From assembly GCA_965277775.1 (NCBI GenBank), contig OZ255843.1, forward strand, positions 62,001 through 126,000: a DNA stretch of 64,000 nt, in the 5' to 3' direction. Numbering within the stretch: position 1 is the first letter of the stretch; each line of letters opens with the position of its first letter. Below are positions 8,584-17,006 of this stretch, piece by piece. The DNA is from G965195345 sp965277775. GTDB taxonomy: Bacteria; Pseudomonadota; Gammaproteobacteria; CAKMZV01. The translations under genes and the position numbers were made by a program. Below the pieces are notes generated by a model. That model was not told the DNA's origin. It worked only from the letters and a program-made list of their open reading frames with translations, and searched no databases.

Positions 8584-8820
8584 TTATATCTTCCTTGTAA
8601 CTAAACCAGCCGCTTTAAGTCGTGGGGTAAGTTTTCTCATCTTACTAAATTCTGTGGCAAAGCTGGGGAATATTCTCAACTCTTCACAAAACTCTTTTGC
8701 GGTAAGATGGCTAAGTTCATCAGCATACTTGATCATTTGTAGATGAAGCTCAGCCATGTACTGATTACGAGGTGCTGAAGCGAGGGCTTGGCTGATGTTA
8801 TCTCTAATTTCTTTTTTCAT
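8584..8820 (-). CDS. Small conserved protein of a restriction-associated type, probably DNA-binding
   Basis: A 78-residue soluble, mostly helical protein. The second half (TAKEFCEELRIFPSFATEF, then a Lys/Arg-rich RKLTPRLKAAGL) has the spacing of a helix-turn-helix with a wing-like tail. I recognise the general look of a small family found in accessory regions but know no function. Its promoter region (8854-8890) carries repeated TAGC elements overlapping the -10 box, which would suit autoregulation. It sits between the recombinase/Res remnant and non-coding DNA. Confidence 0.6.
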   Translation of the reverse strand: MKKEIRDNISQALASAPRNQYMAELHLQMIKYADELSHLTAKEFCEELRIFPSFATEFSKMRKLTPRLKAAGLVTRKI

Positions 8821-8853
8821 AACGTATCCTATATGTTATATTAACTTTTAGTA

Positions 8854-8890
8854 AATAATGCTATTTATGCTATTATAGCTAAATTAGCTA
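8854..8890 (-). promoter_or_regulatory. Promoter with overlapping repeat operator upstream of the small gene
   Basis: The minus strand has TATAAT (8872-8877) embedded in repeated AGCATA/TAGCTA units. A perfect 7+1+7 palindrome TAGCTAAATTAGCTA spans 8876-8890, and ATGCTATTT/ATGCTATTA units sit on the other side. The arrangement looks like an operator overlapping a core promoter for the gene at 8584-8820. Confidence 0.4.
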
Positions 8891-8913
8891 AATATTGCAA
8901 GTGGAAATGCATA

Positions 8914-9309
8914 TTATTTGGCAGAAGAGCGTTTTAGAGGTTTTTCATCGGCCTCTTTGTACGAGTAATCAATAAGAACAGTTCTGATTCTGTGATTTTG
9001 TGTTTGATTTTGTGGAGATGTTTTTGCTGTTTTATACTGATAATAGGGTACTATCGGGCAAAGTACTAAATAAGGGTTGCATCTGGGCTTTTTTAGGGTT
9101 ATATTAAGCCCCTTAAAAATAATCTGCACTCTGGGCTTTTTGGCTGCGATTTGAAAATCAGAGATCATTAAAACAAACCCTAAGGGTACATCGTTACCCG
9201 ATAAAGGTGGCTCTGTATCTGAATGAACGTTAAGGAGGATATAAGAGCATTTCAAACCCGCTGCATTGTTGATAAATTGAGCAATCAAAGCATTTGCAAT
9301 TAACAGCAT
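8914..9309 (-). CDS. Doubtful 131-residue frame, unknown
   Basis: An ATG frame of 131 codons on the minus strand. The product is basic (many Lys, Asn, Ser), has no recognisable domain, no membrane segment and no clear ribosome-binding site. The opposite strand contains repeated CTGGGCTTTTT tracts, which suggests non-coding sequence. I list it because it is the only long frame between the small gene and 9.5 kb, but I would not rely on it. Confidence 0.2.
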   Translation of the reverse strand: MLLIANALIAQFINNAAGLKCSYILLNVHSDTEPPLSGNDVPLGFVLMISDFQIAAKKPRVQIIFKGLNITLKKPRCNPYLVLCPIVPYYQYKTAKTSPQNQTQNHRIRTVLIDYSYKEADEKPLKRSSAK

Positions 9310-9444
9310 TAGATTAGCAAAACCTTAGAATTGATGGGATTAAACCATTTTGGTGCCTATAAGTGCCTTTATGGAATGTCTAAAGCCTTGTGCTTGACAT
9401 TCATTCCGCTGTTTTTGAGTATGAGCTAATCGTTATCAAAATCC

Positions 9445-9472
9445 GCCAATGGTTTTAAACCATTGGCTTTTT
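9445..9472 (+). terminator. Hairpin with T-run (rho-independent terminator-like)
   Basis: A near-perfect palindrome GCCAATGGTT / AACCATTGGC (10-bp stem, 3-base loop) is followed directly by TTTTT. It would terminate a plus-strand transcript, although no supported gene lies just upstream. A second small hairpin, GGGAAA/TTTCCC, follows at about 9482-9498. Confidence 0.5.
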
Positions 9473-9545
9473 AACCCTTAAGGGAAATCATGTTTCCCCT
9501 TGGGGTGATGTCGTGGTTTCTCTTTTTTTGTATAAGGAGACTGTG

Positions 9546-9689
9546 ATGTCGTTAAAACCCAAAATGCATTTAAAATTTGGAGGTCTATCAGTGAATGTTA
9601 GTCTTCAAAATCACAAAAATGTCATTAAAATCTATTTATTGATCACTTGTGGTCGAATTATTAAAATTTGCGTCAACGCATTTCTTTAG
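9546..9689 (+). CDS. Possible 47-residue small protein with a strong ribosome-binding site
   Basis: An ATG frame of 47 codons preceded by AAGGAGA (9534-9540) at ideal 5-base spacing, among the best Shine-Dalgarno matches in the accessory DNA. The product is basic, with a hydrophobic stretch near residues 31-43 (IKIYLLITCGRII). No family is recognised. It is followed by a strong hairpin with a T-run at 9721-9762, as expected for a small transcription unit. Confidence 0.35.
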   Translation: MSLKPKMHLKFGGLSVNVSLQNHKNVIKIYLLITCGRIIKICVNAFL

Positions 9690-10117
9690 GATAAATAACA
9701 GAACAAATGTGTTACGTGTTGCTTCCCCCTTTCTCCCTAAATGGAGGGGGGAGCATCTTTTTAACGGTCGCCTTCTGCAAGTCTCTCTGGTCTCTAATCT
9801 GTCTCATATTTCTATTCTTAACGGCTTATCATCTGAGCCTTTCATCGTCTCATTTCACATTGTTTAAATATATTAGTAACTCTACGAGTGCAATTTGAAT
9901 TAAATGCTCTATGAAGGGCGCGCAGGTTCAGCTTGATGGGTAATATTAAGCGGTTGAGTTGACTCAGATTGTGAGAATTATTTATATCTTTATGATGATT
10001 GAGGCGTGATAACTTAAAATACGCCCATTGTGGCATGATAAGAAGCTTTGTTATTAGGCATTCAAATCATGACGTCATACTGAACATTTTAATCAATACA
10101 TACAACGCAGAGGAACA
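9690..10117. other. Non-coding gap before the gabD-like gene
   Basis: It holds the hairpin at 9721-9762, a possible promoter element TTAAAATACGCCC near 10013-10025, and a perfect 10-base palindrome ATGACGTCAT at 10069-10078 that could be an operator for the dehydrogenase. Short frames here have no family resemblance. Confidence 0.5.
9721..9762 (+). terminator. GC-rich hairpin followed by a T-run
   Basis: GCTTCCCCC (9721-9729) pairs with GGGGGGAGC (9746-9754), allowing one G-T wobble, and is followed by ATCTTTTT. It would end the small transcript carrying the frame at 9546-9689. Confidence 0.5.
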
Positions 10118-11575
10118 ATGGACAGAATTAAAAACAAAGCATTATTCATAGAGCAGGGCTTCATTGCCGGTGAATGGACAGGGCAATCGAACAGCAATCG
10201 TTTTGAAGTATTTAATCCCGCAACTCTTACGGCATTGGGTTCTTTGCCAAATATGGGCGCTGATGAGACCAATGAGGCCATACTCAGTGCGCACCAAGCT
10301 TTTCAGACTTGGAAAAAATCGACTGCCAATGAACGTTATGCGATTCTCAATCGGTGGTATGAGTTGATCATGCAAAACACTGAAGACTTGGCGAGACTCA
10401 TGGTGTTAGAACAAGGGAAACCGCTTGCAGAAGCGCGGGGAGAGGTGGCATATTCAGCAAAGTTTTCGCAATGGTTTTCTGAGCAAGCAAAACGCATTCA
10501 CGGCTCTATTATGAGCAATTATTCAGACAGCGCCCAGTTGCAATTTACCAAAGAACCTGTTGGTGTGGTTGGTGTCATCACCCCTTGGAACTTCCCTTTG
10601 GCTATGATTACGCGCAAGGTGGCCCCTGCGTTGGCAGCGGGTTGCTGTGTGGTGATTAAAGCCTCTGCTTCAACGCCTTATTCTGCGCTGGCATTGGTTA
10701 AGTTGTTAGAACAAGCTGGACTGCCTCAGAACGTGTGTCAAATTGTGACCTCAAATCAATCCAGCGTTATTGGTCAAACCATGAGCGCATCAGACTTAGT
10801 GCGTAAAATTAGTTTTACTGGATCAACACGAGTCGGTAAAATTTTGTTGGAGCAAAGTGCTTCAACGGTAAAACGCATGTCGATGGAGTTGGGTGGCAAT
10901 GCCCCATTCATCGTATTTGATGATGCAGATATGACCACAGCCATCAAAGCGGTGATCGCAACAAAATATAGAAACACAGGGCAAACGTGCGTGTGTGCCA
11001 ATCGAATATTTGTTCACAGCAAAATATATGATGAGTTTGCTGAACGACTACAACAAGAAGTTGGCAAATTTATTGTGGCCGATGGCTTTACTGAAGGGGT
11101 GAACCAAGGTCCGCTGATCAATGATGCGGCCAGAGAGAAAGTAGAAGCACACATCCAAAACAGTGTGGCTTCTGGTGCCGAAGTGTTAATGGGTGGCAAA
11201 CGTCACGAGCGTGGGGGTAACTTCTTTGAGCCAACCATCTTGGCGAATGTTGCTGCCGATGCGATTTTTTCTTGCGAAGAAACCTTTGGTCCTGTGGCAC
11301 CGCTCATTGCATTTGATGATGAAGCACAAGTCCTTGAGCAAGCCAACGCCACGGAATTTGGTTTGTCAGCTTATTTCTGTACGCAGGATTTCCGTCGCAT
11401 CAAACGCGTCTTAGAAGGCTTAGAGTCGGGCATGGTTGGCGTTAATGAAGGCATTTTATCGAATGAATTTGGACCCTTTGGCGGGGTTAAATCCTCTGGC
11501 ATAGGCAGAGAAGGGTCAATTTACGGCATCGATGAATATTTAGAGCATAAATATGCGCTGATTTCATACGCTTAA
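10118..11575 (+). CDS. gabD: NAD(P)-dependent succinate-semialdehyde dehydrogenase-like protein
   Basis: A 485-residue aldehyde dehydrogenase that best fits the GabD class, oxidising succinate semialdehyde to succinate. Catalytic residues are Cys291 in TGQTCVCAN (adjacent to a second Cys, as in GabD), Glu257 in MELGG, Asn158 in TPWNFP and Lys181. The cofactor-site motif reads KASAST rather than the usual KPA/KPS, a minor variation. There is no gabT or transporter beside it, so the physiological substrate is inferred. It converges with acnA, 24 bases between stops. Confidence 0.82.
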   Translation: MDRIKNKALFIEQGFIAGEWTGQSNSNRFEVFNPATLTALGSLPNMGADETNEAILSAHQAFQTWKKSTANERYAILNRWYELIMQNTEDLARLMVLEQGKPLAEARGEVAYSAKFSQWFSEQAKRIHGSIMSNYSDSAQLQFTKEPVGVVGVITPWNFPLAMITRKVAPALAAGCCVVIKASASTPYSALALVKLLEQAGLPQNVCQIVTSNQSSVIGQTMSASDLVRKISFTGSTRVGKILLEQSASTVKRMSMELGGNAPFIVFDDADMTTAIKAVIATKYRNTGQTCVCANRIFVHSKIYDEFAERLQQEVGKFIVADGFTEGVNQGPLINDAAREKVEAHIQNSVASGAEVLMGGKRHERGGNFFEPTILANVAADAIFSCEETFGPVAPLIAFDDEAQVLEQANATEFGLSAYFCTQDFRRIKRVLEGLESGMVGVNEGILSNEFGPFGGVKSSGIGREGSIYGIDEYLEHKYALISYA

Positions 11576-11599
11576 AATCGACGATTAGACCTTATTACA

Positions 11600-14242
11600 T
11601 CAAGTGGTGGCTAACTGACGCAATACATATTGCAGAATGCCACCATTTTGATAATACTCCACCTCTTGCGGGGTATCAATGCGCACCATCAGTTCAAATG
11701 TAATGCTGGGGCCTTCTTTGGGTGTGGCTTCAACTTGTACGGTTTTACTTTGACCATCCTTAATACCGCTGATTTTAAAGGTTTCAAAACCCGTCAACTT
11801 TAAACTTTCACGGCTATCGCCCGCCTTAAACTGCAAGGGCAAGATGCCCATCCCAACCAAATTGGTTCGATGGATGCGCTCAAAGGATTCAGCAACGACG
11901 GCTTGTACACCAAGGAGTAGGGGACCTTTAGCTGCCCAGTCTCGAGAAGAGCCTGTACCGTATTCTTTGCCCGCAATAATCACACAAGGTGTATTCGATT
12001 CTTGATACGCCATGGCGGCATCGAAAATACTCATTTCCTTGCCACTGGGCACGTGTTTGGTGATGCCACCTTCGGTACCCTCGCACATTAAATTGCGAAT
12101 GCGAATGTTGGCAAAGGTGCCTCGCATCATCACTTCGTGGTTACCGCGACGTGACCCATAGGAATTAAAGTCGCCACGACTCACTCCATGCGCTTTAAGA
12201 TAAGCGCCAGCAGGGCTGTCTTCTTTGATTGAGCCCGCAGGTGAGATGTGGTCAGTGGTCACTGTGTCACCAAAAACACCCAGAGCATGGGCGCCTTCGA
12301 TTTCATTAACGGGCGCTCGTTGTTCAGTGATTTTGTCAAAAAATGGCGGTTTTTGGACGTAGGTTGATTCTGGCCAATTGTATTTTGCTTCTGTGCTCGA
12401 ATGCAGTTTTTGCCAATTGAGTTCACCGTCAAAAATGGTTTCATAGGTTCTTTGAAATTGCGCCTTAGTCACAGAGTCGGCCACAGTGTCAGCCAATTCT
12501 TTGTTTGTGGGCCAGATGTCTTTCAAATAAACGTCTTTGCCATCCGCCGTTTGTGCGAGTGGTTCGTTATAGAGGTCGATGTCCATGCGACCAGCAATGG
12601 CATAGGCAACCACCAACGGAGGTGAGGCGAGATAATTCATTCGTACTTCTGGATGAACGCGTCCCTCAAAGTTACGATTGCCTGACAATGCCGAGCAAAC
12701 CGTTAATTCATTGTCGTTAATGGCTTTGGAAATAGCCTCGGGCAATGGACCAGAGTTGCCAATACAAGTGGTACAACCATAACCCACCACATTGAAACCC
12801 ATGGCTTCCAAATCATCCAAAAGCCCAGATTTGGTGAGATATTCTGTCACAACTTTGGATCCAGGTGCCAATGAAGTTTTGACCCACGGTTTGACGTGAA
12901 GCCCTTGTGCTCGTGCTTTTTTTGCGACCAGCCCAGAACCCAACATGACGGAAGGATTTGAAGTGTTGGTACACGAGGTAATCGCCGCAATGACTACGGC
13001 GCCATCGATCAGCTCAAATGATTGGTCATCCATTTGAACCGTGGCTTGTTTTTTGTCTTTGCCGTAGGTGTCCGCATAAGACTTATTAAAAGCTGTTTTT
13101 GACTCGCTTAAGGGGATTCTATCTTGCGGGCGTTTGGGGCCTGCAATGCTTGGAACGACCGTAGAAATATCTAATTCAATGGTTTCGCTATATTCAGATT
13201 CTACGCAATCTTCGGTTAAAAACATGCCTTGTGCTTGGTAATAAGCTTTGGTCAAAGCGATGCTGTGATCAGAGCGATTGGACAAGCGCATGTAGTTCAA
13301 AGTTTCTTCATCTACTGGAAAGATGCCACAGGTTGCGCCATATTCGGGTGCCATATTGCCAATGGTGGCACGATCCGCCAATGACAGGTTGGCGATGCCT
13401 TTGCCATAAAATTCAACGAATTTTCCAACCACCCCGTGCTCGCGTAGCATTTCGACCACGACCAAAACCAGATCGGTCGCTGTTGCGCCTTCGGCTAACT
13501 GTCCAGTGAGTTTAAATCCGACCACCTTGGGCACAAGCATTGAAATGGGTTGTCCTAACATGGCAGCTTCTGCCTCAATGCCGCCAACACCCCAGCCTAA
13601 TACGCCTAAGCCATTGATCATGGTGGTATGCGAGTCGGTGCCGACAACGGTATCGGGATAGAGCTCGTGCTGGTCGTTTTCAAAAACCACACGGGCCAAA
13701 TATTCTAAATTGACTTGGTGGACAATGCCTGCACCGGGTGGTACCACCTTGAAGTTACTGAAAGCATTCTGACCCCATTTTAAAAATTGGTAGCGTTCCT
13801 TATTTCGTAAATACTCTAACTTGGTGTTTAAATCTAAGGCGTTATTGCTGCCAAACTCGTCCACTTGCACAGAGTGGTCAATGACCAATTCAGCAGGTTG
13901 AAGCGGATTGATTTTTGAGGGGTCAGAGCCCAGTTCGATGATTGCGTCGCGCATTGAGGCCAAATCAACGATGGCGGGTACGCCCGTATAGTCTTGCAGT
14001 AACACGCGGGCAGGGCGGTAAGCAATTTCTTTGTTATCAGTGTTTTCTGGTGTCCAATTTTCGAACCATTCAATGTCTTTGCGACCAACGGTCTTACCAT
14101 CTTCATTGCGGAGTAGGTTTTCTAAAATGATTTTCAAACAATAGGGCAGTTTCTGTGCATTTTTGAGCGCCTGAACGCTGTAATAATCGTGGTCTTTGCC
14201 GTTGACAGTTAGGGTTTTCTTTGCATTGTACGAATGGGTCAT
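11600..14242 (-). CDS. acnA: Aconitate hydratase A
   Basis: An 880-residue monomeric aconitase of the IRP/AcnA type, interconverting citrate and isocitrate in the TCA cycle through a 4Fe-4S cluster. Cluster ligands are Cys424 (TSCTNTSNP), Cys490 and Cys493 (GYGCTTCIGNSG). The substrate motif GTDSHTTMING and the C-terminal swivelling domain (GSSRDWAAKG) are intact. The order of domains and N-terminal YSVQALKN distinguish it from AcnB. A clear GGAG Shine-Dalgarno precedes the ATG, with a TTAAAATAC -10-like element about 30 bases further up. Confidence 0.95.
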   Translation of the reverse strand: MTHSYNAKKTLTVNGKDHDYYSVQALKNAQKLPYCLKIILENLLRNEDGKTVGRKDIEWFENWTPENTDNKEIAYRPARVLLQDYTGVPAIVDLASMRDAIIELGSDPSKINPLQPAELVIDHSVQVDEFGSNNALDLNTKLEYLRNKERYQFLKWGQNAFSNFKVVPPGAGIVHQVNLEYLARVVFENDQHELYPDTVVGTDSHTTMINGLGVLGWGVGGIEAEAAMLGQPISMLVPKVVGFKLTGQLAEGATATDLVLVVVEMLREHGVVGKFVEFYGKGIANLSLADRATIGNMAPEYGATCGIFPVDEETLNYMRLSNRSDHSIALTKAYYQAQGMFLTEDCVESEYSETIELDISTVVPSIAGPKRPQDRIPLSESKTAFNKSYADTYGKDKKQATVQMDDQSFELIDGAVVIAAITSCTNTSNPSVMLGSGLVAKKARAQGLHVKPWVKTSLAPGSKVVTEYLTKSGLLDDLEAMGFNVVGYGCTTCIGNSGPLPEAISKAINDNELTVCSALSGNRNFEGRVHPEVRMNYLASPPLVVAYAIAGRMDIDLYNEPLAQTADGKDVYLKDIWPTNKELADTVADSVTKAQFQRTYETIFDGELNWQKLHSSTEAKYNWPESTYVQKPPFFDKITEQRAPVNEIEGAHALGVFGDTVTTDHISPAGSIKEDSPAGAYLKAHGVSRGDFNSYGSRRGNHEVMMRGTFANIRIRNLMCEGTEGGITKHVPSGKEMSIFDAAMAYQESNTPCVIIAGKEYGTGSSRDWAAKGPLLLGVQAVVAESFERIHRTNLVGMGILPLQFKAGDSRESLKLTGFETFKISGIKDGQSKTVQVEATPKEGPSITFELMVRIDTPQEVEYYQNGGILQYVLRQLATT

Positions 14243-14286
14243 TGTTTCTCCGTAGGTAAGTGTGAGCTGTATTTTAACATTTCAAA

Positions 14287-15360
14287 TTAGGATTTTGAAC
14301 GTTCGGTAATGATGCCGCCACCCAAACACCGATGATTATCGTAAATCACCAAAGATTGTCCAGGGGTAATGGCTTGTTGGCTTTGACTGAACTGAACATG
14401 GATGTCATCCGCACCCATATGAGTAATCACACACGGTTGTGCGGCTTGTCGGTAACGAATCTTTGCTTGGTATGGTTGGTTGAGTACAGGCGGTTCATTG
14501 ATCCAGTGGGTGTTTGTCGCCACGAGGTGATTGTGGAACAGCGCTGGATCGCCTTTTTGAGCAACGATCAGGGTATTGCTGGTCATGTCCTTATCGGCCA
14601 CGTACCAAGGCATGGCCTCATAGGCTTTTAAACCGCCAATCTGCAAACCTTTTCTTTGCCCGATGGTGTGCAGGAACAGCCCTTGATGGGCACCGACCGT
14701 TTGTCCATCAACGGTTTTGATGGGACCTGGGCGTTGATCGATGTATTTTTGAATAAAGGTTTTAAACGATTTGGAACCAATAAAGCATATACCCGTGCTG
14801 TCTTTTTTCAAATGGGTGTGAATGCCAGCATCTTTGGCATATTGTCTCAGGTCTTGCTTATCGATGTTAGCCAAGGGGAATAGGGCGTGTGCTAATTGAT
14901 TTTGACTGAGGCGGTGTAGAAAATAGCTTTGGTCTTTGTTGCCATCTTGTGCGCAATGCAGTTCATATTGATCATCAGCGTGTACGATTTTGGCATAATG
15001 CCCCGTTGCAATTTTGTCTGCCCCCAAGGCTAAGGCCTGTTGTAGGAATACAGCAAATTTAATGCGACTATTACAAAACACATCGGGGTTGGGCGTTCGG
15101 CCCGCTTGGTATTCTATTAAAAAGTCATCAAACACATGTTTGCGATAATCTTCGGAGAAATCTTCTATGTGCAGTGGAATGTCTAAATGTTCGCAAACAC
15201 GCATAACATCGCGCAAATCTTCAGCGACGGGGCAGTCTTCGTCGTCCGACTGAGCCCAATTTTTCATGAAGAGCCCTTCGACTGTGTGCTTTTGTTGTTT
15301 TAACAGATAGGCTGTATAAGAGGAGTCAACACCGCCTGAGAGGCCAACGATTATTTTCAC
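14287..15360 (-). CDS. mnmA: tRNA-specific 2-thiouridylase MnmA
   Basis: A 357-residue enzyme that puts sulfur on U34 of tRNA-Lys, Glu and Gln. The PP-loop is GLSGGVDSS (6-14). The two catalytic cysteines are Cys96 in NPDVFCN and Cys192 in DSTGICFIG. The product is slightly shorter than E. coli MnmA (368). The start is GTG, placed at the universally conserved N-terminal strand MKIIVGLSGG. It follows the S49 protease gene by 18 bases, and the group sodB-S49-mnmA may be co-transcribed. Confidence 0.93.
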   Translation of the reverse strand: MKIIVGLSGGVDSSYTAYLLKQQKHTVEGLFMKNWAQSDDEDCPVAEDLRDVMRVCEHLDIPLHIEDFSEDYRKHVFDDFLIEYQAGRTPNPDVFCNSRIKFAVFLQQALALGADKIATGHYAKIVHADDQYELHCAQDGNKDQSYFLHRLSQNQLAHALFPLANIDKQDLRQYAKDAGIHTHLKKDSTGICFIGSKSFKTFIQKYIDQRPGPIKTVDGQTVGAHQGLFLHTIGQRKGLQIGGLKAYEAMPWYVADKDMTSNTLIVAQKGDPALFHNHLVATNTHWINEPPVLNQPYQAKIRYRQAAQPCVITHMGADDIHVQFSQSQQAITPGQSLVIYDNHRCLGGGIITERSKS

Positions 15361-15378
15361 TGATTGCCTAAAGGCGTT

Positions 15379-16350
15379 TTAGTGCATTGAGCGGAGTTGC
15401 CACCCATTATTATTGGACGTCAACAAAGCCAATGTCCGTTCCGAAAGCTCCATAATCCTTTCAATCCACGGGGCTTCAGGATTGTAATCAACCAATGGCA
15501 TACCATTAAAATCCTGATTAGCAATACTGTAATTGTCTCCAAACGCATCGATTAAGCCTAATTGTAGGGCTTCATTACCACCCCATATCAGACCATTGAA
15601 GACTTCTGCATCTTCGGCTATTTTGTTGTTTCTGCCTGATTTCACCACGCTGATGAACTCTTGGTGGGTGGCATCAATGGTTTTTTGTAGATGTGCTTTA
15701 ACTTCTTCTGGCAGAGGCGAAAGCGGGTCGAGCAGTGCCTTATATTCGCCAGCGGTGAGCAGACGTTGTTTAACACCAATTTTCTCAGCCAAGCCTCTCA
15801 GGTCATAGCTCTCTAATCTGACCCCAATGGATCCAACCAAGCTGACTGGGCTGGCAACGATGGTGTCAACATGCGCTATGGCGTAATAGCAAGCAGAAGC
15901 GCAAAGATCGGATATGATGGCATAAACGGGCTTTTTATACTGTGCTTTCAAGCGAATGATGGCATCGTTAATGGTGGCTGATTGTACGGGTGCACCGCCT
16001 GGGGAATTTGCTTGGATGAACACCGCTTTAGACATTGGCGCTTTGAATGCTTGTTCTAAGGCCGGTATGACAATGTCAGCACTCGCCGGTGACCCTTCAA
16101 ACATAGGACCCACCAAATCAACCTTAGAAATATGCGGTTTTTCTTCATCAAATGAACCCCCTTGCATTGAAGATGCACGGGTCACAATGGAAGAAATACC
16201 CGAAAAAATCGAATAAAAAATCCCAACGATGATGAAAGCCCAAATCAGCTTGCTGAGTAATTGAAAGCGTCTTTGTTTTTTCTTGTCCTCTAATATTTCT
16301 TTAGCCAGGTCAAGGGCTTGCTGGTTGATTTGATGATTTAATGGATCCAT
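15379..16350 (-). CDS. S49-family membrane-anchored serine protease (short SppA/SohB-like)
   Basis: A 323-residue protein with one N-terminal membrane anchor (about 33-52) and a single periplasmic ClpP-like S49 domain. The nucleophile is Ser152 in CASACYYAI and the general base is probably Lys204 in AGEYKALLDPL; the oxyanion motif NSPGG is at 115-119. Short S49 proteases degrade cleaved signal peptides or membrane-protein fragments. The 67-kDa double-domain SppA is excluded by length; SohB is less likely because the N-terminal domain is short. Confidence 0.85.
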   Translation of the reverse strand: MDPLNHQINQQALDLAKEILEDKKKQRRFQLLSKLIWAFIIVGIFYSIFSGISSIVTRASSMQGGSFDEEKPHISKVDLVGPMFEGSPASADIVIPALEQAFKAPMSKAVFIQANSPGGAPVQSATINDAIIRLKAQYKKPVYAIISDLCASACYYAIAHVDTIVASPVSLVGSIGVRLESYDLRGLAEKIGVKQRLLTAGEYKALLDPLSPLPEEVKAHLQKTIDATHQEFISVVKSGRNNKIAEDAEVFNGLIWGGNEALQLGLIDAFGDNYSIANQDFNGMPLVDYNPEAPWIERIMELSERTLALLTSNNNGWQLRSMH

Positions 16351-16361
16351 AGATTTAGTTG

Positions 16362-16946
16362 TTACCCTTTAAAGCGCGATGCAACATTATCCCAATTGAC
16401 AACATTCCAAAAGTTCTTTAAATACTCAGGGCGTCTGTTGCGATAATCAACATAATAGGCATGTTCCCAAACATCGACACCAAGTAAGGCTGTTTTGTTA
16501 TGGCGTAAGGGGTTATCCGCGTTAGGTGAACTCAACAAAGAAAGACTGCCGTCGTCATCTTGTGCTAACCAAGCCCAACCCGAACCAAAAGTGGTAATGC
16601 CTGTGGTTTCAAATTGAGACTTAAAGTTGTCAAACGAATCAAATTGTTGGTCAATGGCTTTGGCTAATGCACCTGAAGGGGCATTAGCGCCACCTGGTGC
16701 GATCATTTCCCAAAATTGTGTATGATTCCAGTGTTGACCAGCATTATTGAAAACGCCACCGGCAGGCGCTTTGACCACAATTTCAGCCAAAGTCATGCTC
16801 TCAAATTCTGTGCCAGCAATGAGTTTGTTCAAATTATCAACATAAGCTTGATGGTGTTTGCTGTGATGCAATTCCATGGTTTCTGCGCCAATGTGGGGGG
16901 CTAATGCGTCATAAGCAAAATTAAGAGCGGGAAGCGTGTGTTTCAT
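16362..16946 (-). CDS. sodB: Iron superoxide dismutase
   Basis: A 194-residue Fe/Mn superoxide dismutase. Metal ligands are His27, His75, Asp158 and His162 (DVWEHAYYVDY). Gln71 in NNAGQHWNH occupies the position that marks iron enzymes; manganese enzymes carry Gly there. The N-terminal PALNFAYDALAPHI is also typical of SodB. No signal peptide, hence cytoplasmic. A palindrome ATAGGTACCTAT (16947-16958) sits directly before the start codon where the ribosome-binding site should be. Confidence 0.93.
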   Translation of the reverse strand: MKHTLPALNFAYDALAPHIGAETMELHHSKHHQAYVDNLNKLIAGTEFESMTLAEIVVKAPAGGVFNNAGQHWNHTQFWEMIAPGGANAPSGALAKAIDQQFDSFDNFKSQFETTGITTFGSGWAWLAQDDDGSLSLLSSPNADNPLRHNKTALLGVDVWEHAYYVDYRNRRPEYLKNFWNVVNWDNVASRFKG

Positions 16947-17006
16947 ATAGGTACCTATGGGTTTAAAAGATTAAGTGCGTTGAGGTTTATCAGATCATTC
17001 AATTGT

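Noticed and set aside
9649..9898. Overlapping frames of 60-70 residues on the plus strand
   Set aside because: They cross a strong hairpin with a T-run and show no ribosome-binding site or family pattern.
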